A stretch of 64,000 bases of DNA from Flaccisagitta enflata (Eukaryota; Chaetognatha; Sagittoidea; Aphragmophora): positions 24,242,001-24,306,000 of the forward strand of contig OZ231127.1 in NCBI GenBank assembly GCA_965153355.1, written 5' to 3'. Position 1 is the stretch's first letter. Each line of letters starts with the position of its first letter. Below the pieces are notes generated by a model, which saw only the letters and a list, made by a program, of their open reading frames with translations, was not told where the DNA came from and did no database searches. The position numbers and the translations under genes were made by a program. Below, in pieces: positions 25,979 through 37,792 of the stretch.

Positions 25979-26215
25979 GTTAGTCGCATGCGTGCAACTT
26001 TACACTCCACTTTGTTCATCCGTCCATTGGTCACACTTGACTTTTTTTTATATAATGTCAATTCTAAGTCATTTTATGTTACATCATAATCAACTATGTT
26101 AAGTCACTTTGGCCAATTAGATCAATTTTGTCACTAAGGTCAGTTATAGTCATTCTCAGTCATTCTAAGTCATTCTATGTCATTTTTTGTCATTTTAATT
26201 TACATTAAGTCACTT
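25979..26215 (-). mobile_element. Family C element with GTCATT-type filling
   Basis: The reverse-oriented B/C hairpin head (TTAGTCGCATGCGTGCAACT), then CATCCGTCCATTGGTCACAC. Degenerate repeats of AAGTCATTCT/AAGTCATTTT follow, as in the element at 63030-63412. The far end is unclear. Confidence 0.5.
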
Positions 26216-28294
26216 AAGTCCATTAGGTTTGTTACCTTTTAACTGCATTCACACATTTCTTAAGGTATTGTCGGTTCAGTTCATTTTGAAACATGCCTGA
26301 GACAGGGCAAAAGTTGCAGATGGTTGGGCAGGGTCAGTAATACAGCACTACAGAACTACAGTACAACAGTATTCCATACGAACATATCTTTTATTAACCT
26401 ATCATACTTTAAACATGGCTGGATACATGGGTCAAGAGGGTGCGCAGGTGTTAGTAATTTTCAGACCTATCCCAATTCTCAAGTTCTATCAACTCTATCA
26501 TCTATGAATGAGATAATGAATGAAAAGAAAATATAAAAATTTATCTGACTCTGCAGTACCAGACATATTGGCTTATTGCGAGCTCTATCAGACCTCTCCA
26601 AAGCACTATTCACCTAACCGCAGATGATTATATGATAATGAAATGACAAGAAACATGAATATTTTGACCTACACCAAGCTTTGTCAGACCTATCTCAAAT
26701 TCTGAGACTTAATCGTAGATGAATATGATAATAAAGGAAATAATGAGTGACATGAATGATAAAATGAGTTCTCAATTTTTTGACGGTTGGACCAAAAAAG
26801 TCAAGTAAGATTGGAAGGAGACACATAGACAGACTTAGAGAGACAATTAAAGATAAACAGATAGACACTACAGCAGATGGGTGGGCAGAGGATTAAAAGT
26901 CCCCCCCTATCCACAATTACACACATTGACAATTGTAATCACAACCACAGTATCCCGATTGCCCATTTTCAGTGCAAACCGATGGATGGACAGACAAATG
27001 GACGGAGCAAGTTGCCTGTCCACAACTAAGAAAAACAACATTAAAGTTTATACTTAAAGATTACAGCAATTTGACTGGATCTTGATATTGTTTATAATAG
27101 GTAGATAATTGAAAAGATGTCAAAATTGAGTCAAAAATGCGCATTCGGAGTTTAAAATGCGCAGTTGGGGTCAAAAACAAGTGTACAGAGCTGACCATAT
27201 ACCAGTATCAGCCAGTAGTAGTAGTCACAGACCCCTCAGGCTATCATCATTGTTTTGTTTTTTTTCAGCTTCATATAAGTCACTTTACAGAAGAAAAGAA
27301 CGAGTTCTCACTCTAGAGAACAGAAAAACCTTGAAAATTGTCAAAATGCTCATTCTTGGGCCCATATGCTCAATCAGGGCCGGTTGCATCTCAGATTAGT
27401 AGTCATAGTCCCCTCAGACTGTTATCATTAAATTCTTCAGTCTGAAATTAGTCGGTTTACATGAAGAAAATGACAGAATTTCCCTTTAGAGAGCTGTTAA
27501 GGCAAAAAAATAGCAAAAATGCTTGTTATGGGGCCAATATGCTCAATCAGGGCAGCTTGCTGCCCATGATCTGCTCAGAAATCGCTATTTTTGACCTCAC
27601 AGATCGATTCTACGGTATGAAAAACATTACATATGTTTTCTGGAATCGCCTATGACTATTTCATCGTTTTCTGCTACCAACACATTGTGTCACACTGTTT
27701 TTCATAAAAACTGAGTTAAACACAATTTTGTAACTACAAATGACTTTTTATCTGATCTTAAAGAGAATCAAATTCTAAGCCTTTTCGGCGTGGAGATAGG
27801 GCATTAATCTCCAGGTCCTGTATAGAGACGCGCGAGTTAATCAATGAGTACAATCGCCATACAATTTTGACATACTAATCGATAACATGTTTTGCATCTT
27901 CAAAACCGCCAACAATCAGTCATGCCAGGCTGCCATTCAGTGTCACTCCTTCTCCGCGCGCCATTCAGTGTCACTCCGCGTGTGTGTGTGTGTGTGTGTG
28001 TGTCTCTCTCTCTCTCTCTCTCTCTCTCAAAAATCAAATAAATAAAAATAATCTAATGGCGATGAGCTACTTCAAAAGAAAATTTCAGACTGTGTCAAAG
28101 AGCAAACTACTTATTCTAGCCACAACTCACACCAAGAAAGAATAAACGATGCTGTAACGATGATGTTGAGCAAGGACAATCAACCTACCAACACACTTCT
28201 CCATCCTGGATTTAGACATTTTATAAAAACTCTCAATCCACGATTGATTAAGATGAATTGAAACATATAAACATGTAATCATTAAATTTTTTTA
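26216..28294. other. Intergenic, degraded repeats only
   Basis: A degenerate family A-like copy lies at about 26872-27030 (GATGGGTGGGCAGAGG through CTGTCCACAACTAAG). A TG/TC microsatellite lies at 27980-28028. The rest is AT-rich and I see no gene. Confidence 0.6.
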
Positions 28295-28470
28295 GTCACG
28301 TGCATGCCTCCATGTCGGTCGGTCCGTTGGTCGATGACACTTTGTTTTTTTTTTGTTTTTTGCGTTTTTTGCACCACCGCTCCTGCCCAAATGCTTTGTT
28401 AATCTTTGTTACCACTGCACACTGGCCCTAATTGGCCACCTATCAAGCTCCTAGGCCTATCTCAACTATA
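28295..28470 (-). mobile_element. Family B element, degraded
   Basis: A degenerate head (TTTAGTCACGTGCATGCCTC), GTCGGTCGGTCCGTTGGTCG, then ACACTTTG and the CCGCTCCTGCCCAAATG block typical of family B. The far end is eroded. Confidence 0.5.
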
Positions 28471-28764
28471 TCCACCCATAACCACCACCTTCCACCCTTG
28501 CACTGCCCCTGCACACAACTGTACTATCTTCACAAATGAAACCTAACACCTGAAAATAAGCATCAACTTTGGAAGAGTGTTGCTTCTAAATGAATAAAGC
28601 TAAGACAGCCAGATTAGTCCGATTTCAACGAGCTGTTCTAACTCTTGGTTAATTCCGAGTTTCGTCATGCGCGCGACAAACCCTGACTCTCCACCATTAT
28701 AAAAGTGTCATCGCTTTTTCTGCTGAATTGCATAAGGTCACAAAGGTTGGGTGACTTACCTGAC

Positions 28765-30760
28765 TTTCTGGTGTGCCATACCAAACCAATTTTTTCCACA
28801 CTGACTGCCCCTATGGGGTTGAAAACAGGGGTAGAAGGGTCTATTTGGGCCTGTCCCGATTCTGTCCCTGCAAGCAAAATGCAAGTTTAACCAATCAAAA
28901 AATGTCAAAGGGGGTCATCCAATAGCTTGTAAGCAATCACTATCAATCCATTGATATGTGTAGAAAGTTTGAATTCAATATTTCAACTGTAAGATGACAA
29001 AAAATGAACTTGAATTATGATACTCTTCCCCTTTATTTTTCTGTCATTTTTTTACTAAAAATGAGTTAGATAAACAGTTTTTTTTGTAAGCCTATCTTTA
29101 TTCAAACATTAAGCATTTTTTCTTTGTCCATTGCATTAAGGACTAGTTGAAGGACCTTTCCACCGATTCAAGGATTTTTTCCATTTCATTCTAGAGAAAT
29201 AAACATTTTCTTAGAGCGTTACAATTCAGAGGTGCTCCTTGTTGTAGCTGTCACACTTGTGTCACACTATGATTCATACTATGCCACAGCATAGTAACAT
29301 AAGTGACAAAAAATTCATCTACATGATAGGAAAAAAGTCAAATTCTGTACTTGCACCTAAAATTTCAACCCTTAAATCCAAATCATTTTATCACAGTGAA
29401 ATTCCCAAGTTGATCACTACAAAAATAAGAATTGAATTGTAACGCTGGCCGACCAAGCCTCGCAGTTAATTCTCTGTTTCCACACAAATTCTCTGTTTCT
29501 CACACAAATGCGCGCTGCTTTCAAATTTTAATTTGGTGAAATTTCTTAAAAATCAAATTCGCATATCTCAGGAACTATTTGAGTTAGCCAAATGAAATTT
29601 AGCATGGTTGGTATCTGGATCAAGAGAGATTTTGATGCAACCTAATGATTGTAGAGCGGTCCTACCGGACCAACCAGCCTACCAGATGAAAAAAATAGCA
29701 TAACTTCTAAAATAATTGACCGATCTGGTTGAAATTTTGCATGAAGCTTCCTTAAAAGATTCCTCGTCACTGACATAAAAAAAGCTTGGGGAAAAAATTT
29801 TCTTCCAACAGCCCACCCAGCCAGAAATGGTACATATAGTGATGTTTTAAAAAATTCAAAAAAATTTCAGAAACATGATCACACATGTTTGCTTGGACGT
29901 TATCAATAAGAATTTCACTGTCATATTGTTTAGCTAAATTTTCTAGTAATAGAATTGCCAACAATATCTATTTAAGCCTAATTTGCATGAAAAATGAGCT
30001 TACTTAAGAAAATCTAAGTATAGATTTATAAGTAAGAATAGGTAATATCCTGTACCAAAATGACAATAAATAATAAAATCAGAATTCTACGAGTAGTTCT
30101 TGTTGTTGGTCTGAAAACTTTGCCTCTTGCTGGCCGCACCTTACCTTGAACTTTCCTTAAGCCTATAGAAAACCAAAAAATTCAAGTTACTCAAATCCCA
30201 TTTTTGACTGCATATTTGAAATCTGCATGAAAAACTGATAATTGAAAGTGCTTTTCTTTTTTCAAAATTCCTTTAGGATCATAGTCAAGATTCATCTTGA
30301 AGATATGAAGAAAAGGTAAGTTTGGCGATTTTACACATAAATAAAAAGGGTAAGTTTTTGCAAACTTTGATGCTTATTTTAAACACCTTCTAGTTAGAAT
30401 ATTGAAATCAGGAAAACAGTTTCAATTAACAGTTTTTTCTGCAGATTATAAATCTGCAGTCAAGACAGAGATTTAAGCACTTTGAAATTTTTGGTTTCCC
30501 ATAGAGGTAATTTTAACCCAGAGTAAGGCGCGGAAAGCTAAATGTAGGATTTCAGTGGCAAAATTGATCTCAACGGGAGCACAAGACAGCCCCACAGCAT
30601 TAACTGCTCGTAGAATGCCAATTTTATTGCTTTTAGTTATTTAGGTACAAGCTAATAGGTAAGCTACATGATGATATATAATTTTGTTCAATTTTCAAAC
30701 ATGTAAAATTAATGAATTTCATCCCGTCCACGGTCGGCTTAGCTTGACACCAGCCTCTTT
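28765..30760 (+). repeat. Diverged dispersed repeat, copy R2, with a nested insertion
   Basis: Same order of blocks as R1 (23560-24960) with clear divergence, interrupted at 30046-30653 by a separate element. Like R1, it has no coding frame. Confidence 0.7.
30046..30653. mobile_element. 608 bp foldback MITE with a 9 bp target duplication
   Basis: Flanked by the direct repeat AATAGGTAA at 30037-30045 and 30654-30662. The uninterrupted R1 copy has a single AATAGCTAA at the same point. The arms are imperfectly complementary over about 200 bp each (for example ATTCTACGAG near 30093 against CTCGTAGAAT near 30608). A 9 bp duplication with long arms suggests a Mutator-like or foldback non-autonomous element. 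Confidence 0.8.
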
Positions 30761-30959
30761 CAAATGCGACCAATCTGGGGTCAGAACCTTTACTCGTATA
30801 GAAGCAGCACTCCTCCTATCTAGATGCTTGTTCTCTGGTGTGAAGATTTCTTTTTGTGAACATAGTAATATAAATACTCCTAGTAGTAAGAGGATGCCTA
30901 AAACTTCGATGTCACTTAAAAGGGAAATTTTGTTGAAATAGACGTCATTAAGCAGTTCT

Positions 30960-32340
30960 AAAAGTGTATGTTCAACGAAATATTAACCGGGTTCACTTTT
31001 TATACAATTTAAGCAATGATTATTAAACAGAAATTGGGTCTAAAGAATCGTTTGCTGCTGCGAACTTCCTTCTGAAACTTTTAAGCTGCGCAGTCATTTT
31101 TATGCTTGTACATCAAATAAACACGCAATTGGTAGAACGGGAGCGCATCAGAGAAAATATTTTTTGAAAACAGCTTCAGATAGTATTTTGTATTTTCTAT
31201 CATATATGTGTGAACCTCGAAGATGAGAGAATTTTTGGCAATTTCTATAGATTACATTTCTTGATTTTCATCGCTTTTTTCAACATTTCCTGATCGTCTG
31301 AGGTGTGTTCTAGTATGCCTCTGGGTCTTTACACATAAACATAGCAAAAAACGAGCAGACACCAGTTAAGCTATACATATCTCATTTTTTCTTTGGAGAA
31401 AAGTTAGGTTTTCAACGATAGATTTCAAGAAATTGACAAACTACGTTTCTGCTTACTACTCCTATCTACTATCTGATCAATGGAACGACACAATCTGACG
31501 TTCCAATCACTCAAATTCATATGTGACACATTGCACCAGAAGCAGCAATTGGTAATTGCCCTGAAAAACCAGAGACCGGAAACCGCGGTTTCAGCACCAA
31601 CTAGAAACGGAGGTCGCGTGGCGATAAGGAGGCGCGTCGAAATCGCGTCGAAAATGCTCTGCCGCAAGGCTCTAGTCCTGTATAATAAAGGCAGTGCGTA
31701 GGCCGCTAGGGTAGGGTAGGTCAATATGCGTTTTTGTCTCAGATTGTCATGTAAGTTACGGAGGACATCCGACTTGAAAAATGACGAATGATGGCAAAAA
31801 AATCCGCGTAAAAATCCTTGTATGTTCATTGTTCATAACACTTTTCGCTAACAAAAAGCACAATAGACGCTGTTGGGTTCAATTAGAGTCACAGCTTGTC
31901 AGTTAATCTTCAAGTAGTTAATAACGATTAAGTACCTCACTTAAAGCATATCCACTTCTCTCTTATAACAAAAACATTCGTTTATGCTAGGAAGTTTCAC
32001 GAGCAAATGTTCTCAACGAAAGTTCCATAGCCTTAGTTGAGAACTGACTGCATTATGCAAATTAGGGAAAAAGGAGCGATTCCATTGCATCGGGTCTCGG
32101 TGTTCCTTCTTGATAGCGAGTGTCGATTTCTGATCGTAGAGCACCGCTAAGGCGCTATTCGTACATAATCCTTGCGTCTTAGCGTAAAGTAGCGTCCTCA
32201 AATTGTCCTGTATGGATAGTGATGAAGAAGACTAGATGGGCATTTTAAAAAGAGCGGAGGTCCGCTCATTCGCGAATCGCAAAAAATCGTGACCCACCGA
32301 CTAACTAGGTGACCGTCTGCTTGGAAGAGAAACAATAAAA
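30960..32340. other. Intergenic, no gene recognised
   Basis: Overlapping frames on both strands at 31425-31829 have no recognisable family, and neither is supported by splice or start context. Composition is mixed, with a more GC-balanced patch near 31580-31720. Confidence 0.5.
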
Positions 32341-32345
32341 AACTG

Positions 32346-32347
32346 TA

Positions 32348-32443
<96 letters not shown>

Positions 32444-32543
32444 CGAAAAGAAAGAAAGAAAGAAAGACGAAAAGAAAGAAAGAAAGAAAGACGAAAAGAA
32501 AGAAAGAAAGAAAGACGAAAAGAAAGAAAGAAAGAAAGACGAA

Positions 32544-32587
<44 letters not shown>

Positions 32588-32925
32588 CGAAAAGAAAGAA
32601 AGAAAGAAAGAAAGACGAAAAGAAAGAAAGAAAGAAAGAAAGACGAAAAGAAAGAAAGAAAGAAAGAAAGATGAAAAGAAAGAAAGAAAGAAAGAAAGAT
32701 GAAAAGAAAGAAAGAAAGAAAGACGAAAAGAAAGAAAGAAAGAAAGAAAGACGAAAAGAAAGAAAGAAAGAAAGAAAGACGAAAAGAAAGAAAGAAAGAC
32801 GAAAAGAAAGAAAGAAAGAAAGAAAGACGAAAAGAAAGAAAGAAAGAAAGAAAGACGAAAAGAAAGAAAGAAAGAAAGAAAGACGAAAAGAAAGAAAGAA
32901 AGAAAGAAAGACGAAAAGAAAAAGA
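32346..32925. repeat. (GAAA)n satellite with GACGAAAA spacers
   Basis: A pure GAAA run to about 32440, then a regular higher-order pattern of several GAAA units separated by GACGAAAA. Each period is about 24-28 bases. Confidence 0.95.
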
Positions 32926-33015
32926 AAAAAAGCGGAAAAAAGCGGAAAATACAAGGGAAGGAAAGGGGAAAAAAATTAGCTCACATGAAGAAAAACATTT
33001 TATAGATGAAACATG

Positions 33016-33144
33016 CAAGGCCAAGTAGGCCAATAGGTGCGACGGTGTGGATCGTCGAACGAATGCGTTACCAACAGACCAACAGACCGACCAACCAACC
33101 AACGGACACAGCCAGTTATAGAGGTGCTTTGTCGCACCTAAAAA
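33016..33144 (+). mobile_element. Family D hairpin-ended element
   Basis: AAGGCCAAGTAGGCC, the 5' arm AGGTGCGAC, ATCGTCGAACGAATGCGTTA, an ACAGACC/GACCAACC tract, GGACACAGCCAGTTATAGAG, the 3' hairpin GGTGCTTTGTCGCACC and TAAAAA. The 5' arm is complementary to GTCGCACCT. Confidence 0.8.
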
Positions 33145-33709
33145 GTCAATCCGTGTTCTGATCTAATCGCCAACGTGAAAAAGATTGCCTGCTTCGCTTT
33201 GCTTATCACTCTGCATAGTCTCTCTGTACACTACCGCACGTAGACTGCTTGACAGAAGATTGCTTAAGTTCGCGCTACATAAAATGGGTATAGAAACTTG
33301 CTGTTGGAGATTTTAGGGGGGAAAATTGTCATACCGAACTGGTTAAATCGGAGAGGAAATTCAGTTCAATTTTTTTTCAAGATTTTTTTTTCATTTTGTG
33401 AACGATGAAGATACAAGGAGTTGAAGGTCGCGCAAGGTCTCAATCTTTTACAAATAGCATCTCGAGTGTTTTTGCCAACTTACATGAAGATACATTAAGG
33501 TACGCAATATGACCTTCCCTACCGCTAGGGGTATTTAAGGTGGTTTGAGTGGAGATAGGGCATTTATCTCCGGGTCCTGTATAATCAGGGAAGTGTGCAG
33601 GCCAGTAGGGGTGCCAAGGGTAGTCGGTGTGGAGATTAGGCATTTTCTCCGGGTCCTGTTTAAAAAGGGCAAGCCTCACCCAACTCCCACACAGCATTGG
33701 GAAGTCGCG

Positions 33710-33893
33710 TTTTTAGTTGCGGACACGCAACTCTATAAGAGGCTTTGTCCGTCCATTGGTCGGTCCGTCAGTTCGTGGACACGAGTCGAAAAGTGAGGAA
33801 ATGAGCGTTTTAGAACATTTTTAAGTTGCGGACAGTTGCATTACCTCCCCTGCCCACCCGTCCGCAACTTAAGGCCGTGTATCCGGCCTTGTT
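33710..33893 (-). mobile_element. Family A element, reverse orientation
   Basis: Reads TTTTTAGTTGCGGACACGCA first, then CTCTATAAGAGGCTTTGTCC and a GTCC/GGTC tract. It ends CCTGCCCACCCGTCCGCAAC and GGCCGTGTATCCGGCCTTGT. It is full length, with both terminal hairpins present. Confidence 0.75.
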
Positions 33894-33970
33894 AAATCGA
33901 GCGTGACTCTGACAGATGTACAAACAGTCGGACAAAGCCTCTTATAGAGTTGCGTGTTCACAACTAAAAA
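33893..33970 (+). mobile_element. Family A 3' fragment
   Basis: GACAAAGCCTCTTATAGAGT and the hairpin GTTGCGTGTTCACAAC with TAAAAA, directly abutting the start of the next element. Confidence 0.6.
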
Positions 33971-34700
33971 CAAGGCCGGATACACGGGCCAAGACGGTGC
34001 GCCGAGCGTTATTAATTCATAGCTATCCCTAGTTCCATCAGACCTATCCCTAGCACTATCAGACCATTCCTAGCTATATCAGACCTATCCCGCCGGGCGT
34101 TATCAATCCACAGCTATCCCTAGCTCCATCAGACCTATCCCCAGCTCTATCAGACCATTCCTAGCTCTATAAGACCTATCCCGAGCTCTATCAGGCCTCT
34201 CCCGAGCTCTATCAGGCCTCTCCCGAGCTCTATCAGACCTATTCCGAGCTCTATCAGACTTATCACCAGCTCGATCAGACCTATCCCCAGCTCTATCAGA
34301 CCTATCTCCAGCTATATCAGACTTATCCTAAGACCTATACAAACTATCACCAGACCTATTGGACCTATCCCCAGCTCTATAGGACCTAACCGTAGCTGAT
34401 TATATCAGTGAATGAAATGACGAGTATCATTTATGATGAACAAAATGAGTTTTCTATTGATTTCAAACATTTTTAGCGATTTTTCATTTGAGGGTGACCG
34501 ACGGATGGACGGACGGACGGACAGAGCTTCTTATTGAAATGCTATGGCGCATCTAAAAATCATCCTAGCATATTTCTGAATCATTTCCAGTGATTTTTGC
34601 TTCTTTTCGAGATTTTCAACTCGAGCGTTACAGACCAACCGACCAACCAACCGACCAACAGACAGAGCCTCTCATAGAGGTGCTATGGCGCACCTAAAAA
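33969..34700 (+). mobile_element. Family G hairpin-ended element with 20-mer array
   Basis: Starts CAAGGCCGGATACACGGGCC with the 5' arm GGTGCGCC. A roughly 20 bp tandem array (AGCTCTATCAGACCTATCCC type) fills 34020-34390. GACC tracts and CTCTCATAGA follow, then the 3' hairpin GGTGCTATGGCGCACC and TAAAAA. The 5' arm is complementary to GGCGCACC. An internal 3'-like end near 34493-34560 suggests a nested or duplicated end. Confidence 0.65.
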
Positions 34701-34740
34701 TCTATGTACAAACCCCGATCGCGGACGAGTGGGCAAGGGC

Positions 34741-34864
34741 AGAATAGCTAACATTATAGCCAAGTTATGGTCAATAAGTGCGCCTCGCATGATCACAAAT
34801 TTGTTTGAATGAACGAATGAAGTTAGGCATGAGACGTGATAGGAATGAAGAAATATATATACAT
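34741..34864 (+). mobile_element. Family E 5' part, interrupted by a hAT MITE
   Basis: AATAAGTGCGCCTCGCATGA through GTGATAGGAATGAAGAAATA closely matches the family E element at 59727-59990. The match stops where the hAT-like element begins. Confidence 0.55.
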
Positions 34865-35171
34865 TAGGGTGGTCCGGAATTGGGTCAAATTTCATATATT
34901 GATGTACTTGAGCCCTTTGCACAAATGTCCAATAAAAGAAGGATTTCTCACAAGCTGGGGTGTGAAATCAAACAAGAAACCTTGTCGGCAAAACTATGGG
35001 GTTGCTATGGGGATTTTTTTATTGCCATAGGAAGCCTATAGTTTTGCCGCCATGGTTTAATCTTCAAATTCAGACCTCTACTTGTGGGAAAACCTTCTTT
35101 TTTGGTGCATTTATGCAAAAAACTAGAGTATATCGTTTTTTGAAATTTGACCCTATTTCGTGACCGCCCTA
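34865..35171. mobile_element. 307 bp hAT-like MITE with 8 bp duplication
   Basis: The terminal inverted repeats are TAGGGTGGTC...GGGTCAAATTTCA on the left and the reverse complement (TGAAATTTGACCCTA...GACCGCCCTA) on the right, about 30 bp with few mismatches. They are flanked by ATATACAT at 34857-34864 and 35172-35179. An 8 bp duplication and TAGGG ends fit hAT. There is no coding capacity. Confidence 0.8.
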
Positions 35172-35186
35172 ATATACATACATATA

Positions 35187-36200
35187 CAGTTAAGCTTCAC
35201 TAGAAGGCATCTCAAGGGACTGGTTGATTTCATGCCTTCTAGGCGAGGTGCCTTATTGCCGAGCATGTATATTTTTGCACCATACCTAAGGTTCAAATGT
35301 ATATTCTATCTGTAGGTTTGATCTGTAGGTTTGATTCACAATCAAGCAGGATGCTTGGAAAAATTAAGCATTGCAATGGGCAATGATTGTAAACAGCCTC
35401 ACTATTATCATTTACCAGCTCGCCACCTGACATACCATGCATAAGACTGGAAAAGCAACGACAGTGCATAAAGAGACACAGACATTTCTTAAACAACGGC
35501 CATTTCTTACACAAAAACATGATTGGGTTTGTGTTTCTTTCCAAAAATACTTAGTTGAGTATGACAGTGAGAAAAGAATGTAAGACTAAGAGTAACTCAC
35601 TTTCATCGATTTTAAAACTAGCATGGTAGGCACTATTCTTGGACCATTAGCTAACAAGGCATATTGAAAATGTCATTCACACATCAACATGGCATCATCA
35701 ATCTTTCATTGGCAATTTGGCATGGATTCATCGGCAAATCGAGTTTTCACTCTTCTTCATCAGCTCCCTCCTCTCCCATTCATTTCACCTAGTTTCCCGT
35801 TTCTTTCAATTCCTCTTCATCATAATCATCGGTTTTCCTCTTCATCATCATCATCGGTTTTCCCCTTCATCATCATCGGTATCACTGTCATTGTCATAAG
35901 AATATTTCTCTTCATCATTGAAATCACGCTCATTGGTATTTCTTTTGATCTTTTACCTTCTTTTCCAACCTTTTTTCATCCACCTCTTTACTTCTTTTGT
36001 CAGATGCCTTCAAAGCGAGCAAAATATCTATCAAAAATCCCATTTTTCATGCGCTATAGTGAAATTTGCCTAATAGGCGGGTGCCTTATATGCGGGGCTT
36101 CTTAACAAAACAATTAAGTGACAAAAGTTGGGTCTTTTGAAAATATGCCTAGAAGCGAGGGATGCCTTATTAGCGGGTGCGCTCTAGTGAAGTTAAACTG
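35187..36200. mobile_element. 1.0 kb pogo/Tc1-like non-autonomous element (TA duplication)
   Basis: The left end CAGTTAAGCTTCACTAGA and right end TCTAGTGAAGTTAAACTG are inverted copies with TA on each side (35185-35186 and 36201-36202). Inside the ends, GGCATC/GATGCC and GCGGGTGCC-type blocks occur, as seen near Tigger/pogo ends. The open frame at 35689-36105 is mostly TCATCA-rich and has no transposase motif. Confidence 0.7.
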
Positions 36201-36493
36201 TAATTACATATATAGAAGTGCGCCTGGCGTAATTAATTTCTAGTCTTATCCCTAGTATCCCTATCACATGCACACAGCTCATTATCAAAATCTACGAAAC
36301 TCTAGAAATTGTTAAAATTTTCAAAAAGCTTGCAATGTATCTAAAGTTTAACAACCTTTCCTAGGCGGCGATATCAGCGGGGGTAAAAAAGCACGAAAAA
36401 CATTTTTTTGCAATTTGACTAAAGTGAGGGCGCTGAATAAAACTGTGGTAATCACAAGTCTTCAGCATTACTCGTTATGATGTTTCACAAACA

Positions 36494-37792
36494 TTTTTAG
36501 TCGCGTGCACGCGACTCTACAACCCGCTCCGTCGGTCCGTCCGTTGGTCGGTCCGTCCGTCCGTCCATAACACTTTGCTTTTTTGCGTTGTTTTTTGTCA
36601 TTTTGGGTCGTCTGGAGTTATTTTGAATCATTTTTTTGGTGTTTTTGAGAATTATTGGTTGTTTTTGGTCATTTTTGGTCATTTTTGGTCATTTTTGGTC
36701 ATTTTTGGTCATTTTTGGTCTTTTTGGTCATTTTGTCATTTTGGTCATTTTGTCATTTTGGTCATTTTTGGTCATTTTTGGTCATTTTTGGTCATTTTTG
36801 GTCATTTTTGGTCATATTTGGTCATATTTGGTCATTTTCGGTCATTTTGGCCATTTCGGTCATTTCGGTCATTTCGGTCATTTTTGACCCACTGGTTTAA
36901 GTCTGCTGGTTTAAGTTGGCTGGTTTAGGTTGGCTGGTTTAAGTTGGCTGATTTAGGTCTGCTGGTTAAGGTCTGCTGGTTAAGGTCTGCTGGTTTAGGT
37001 CTGCTGGTTTAGGTCTGCTGGTTTAGGTCTGCTGGTTTAGGTCTGCTGGTTTAGGTCTGCTGGTTTAGGTCTGCTGGTTTAGGTCTGCTGGTTTAGGTCT
37101 GCTGGTTTAGGTCTGCTGGTTTAGGTCTGCTGGTTTAAGTCTGCTGGTTTAAGTCTGCTGGTTTAAGTCGGCTGGTTTAAGTCGGCTGGTTTAAGTCGGC
37201 TGGTTTAAGTTGGCTGGATTAAGTCTGCTGGGTTAAGTCTGCTGGTTTAAGTCTGCTGGTTTAAGTCTGCTGGTTTAAGTCTGCTGGTTTAAGTCTGCTG
37301 GTTTAAGTCTGCTGGTTCAAGTCTGCTGGTTCAAGTCTGCTGGTTTAAGTCTGCTGGTTTAAGTCTGCTGGTTTAAGTCTGCTGGTTTAAGTCTGCTTGT
37401 TTAAGTCTGCTTGTTTAAGTCTGGTTTAAGTCTGGATTATGTCTGGTTTAAGTCTAGTTGAGTCTGGTTTGAGTCTGGTTTAAGTCTGGTTAAAGTCTGG
37501 TTAAAGTCTGGTTAAAGTCTGGTTTAAGTCTGGTTCATGTCTGATTTATGTCTGGTTTAGGTTTGGTTTAGATCTGGTTTATGTCTGGTTTAGGTCTGGT
37601 TTTGGTCTGGTTTAGGTCTGGTTTAATTCTGGTTTGAGTCTGGTTTGAGTCTGGTTTGAGTCTGGTTTGAGCCTGGTTTGAGCCTGGTTTGAGTCTGGTA
37701 TAAGTCTGATTTTCGATAAAAAGATAAAATAAGGAGTCAGGTCAGTTCAATCATTTTTGTCCTGCACGCGACTTATAGGTGTTGGCCTTGTT
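36494..37792 (-). mobile_element. Family C element enclosing two minisatellite arrays
   Basis: The left end is TTTTTAGTCGCGTGCACGCG, then CTACAACCCGCTCCGTCGG and GTCC units. The right end is GCACGCGACTTATAGGTG and TTGGCCTTGTT. Between them lie a 10-mer array (GGTCATTTTT, about 36665-36890) and a 14-mer array (GTCTGCTGGTTTAA, about 36895-37410) decaying into GTCTGGTTTA repeats to about 37710. The ends match 63030-63412, whose interior is much shorter. Confidence 0.7.

Noticed and set aside
31425-31829. 134-codon frame and an overlapping opposite frame at 31480-31701
   Set aside because: No family is recognised, both strands are open in the same place, and there is no splice or start support.
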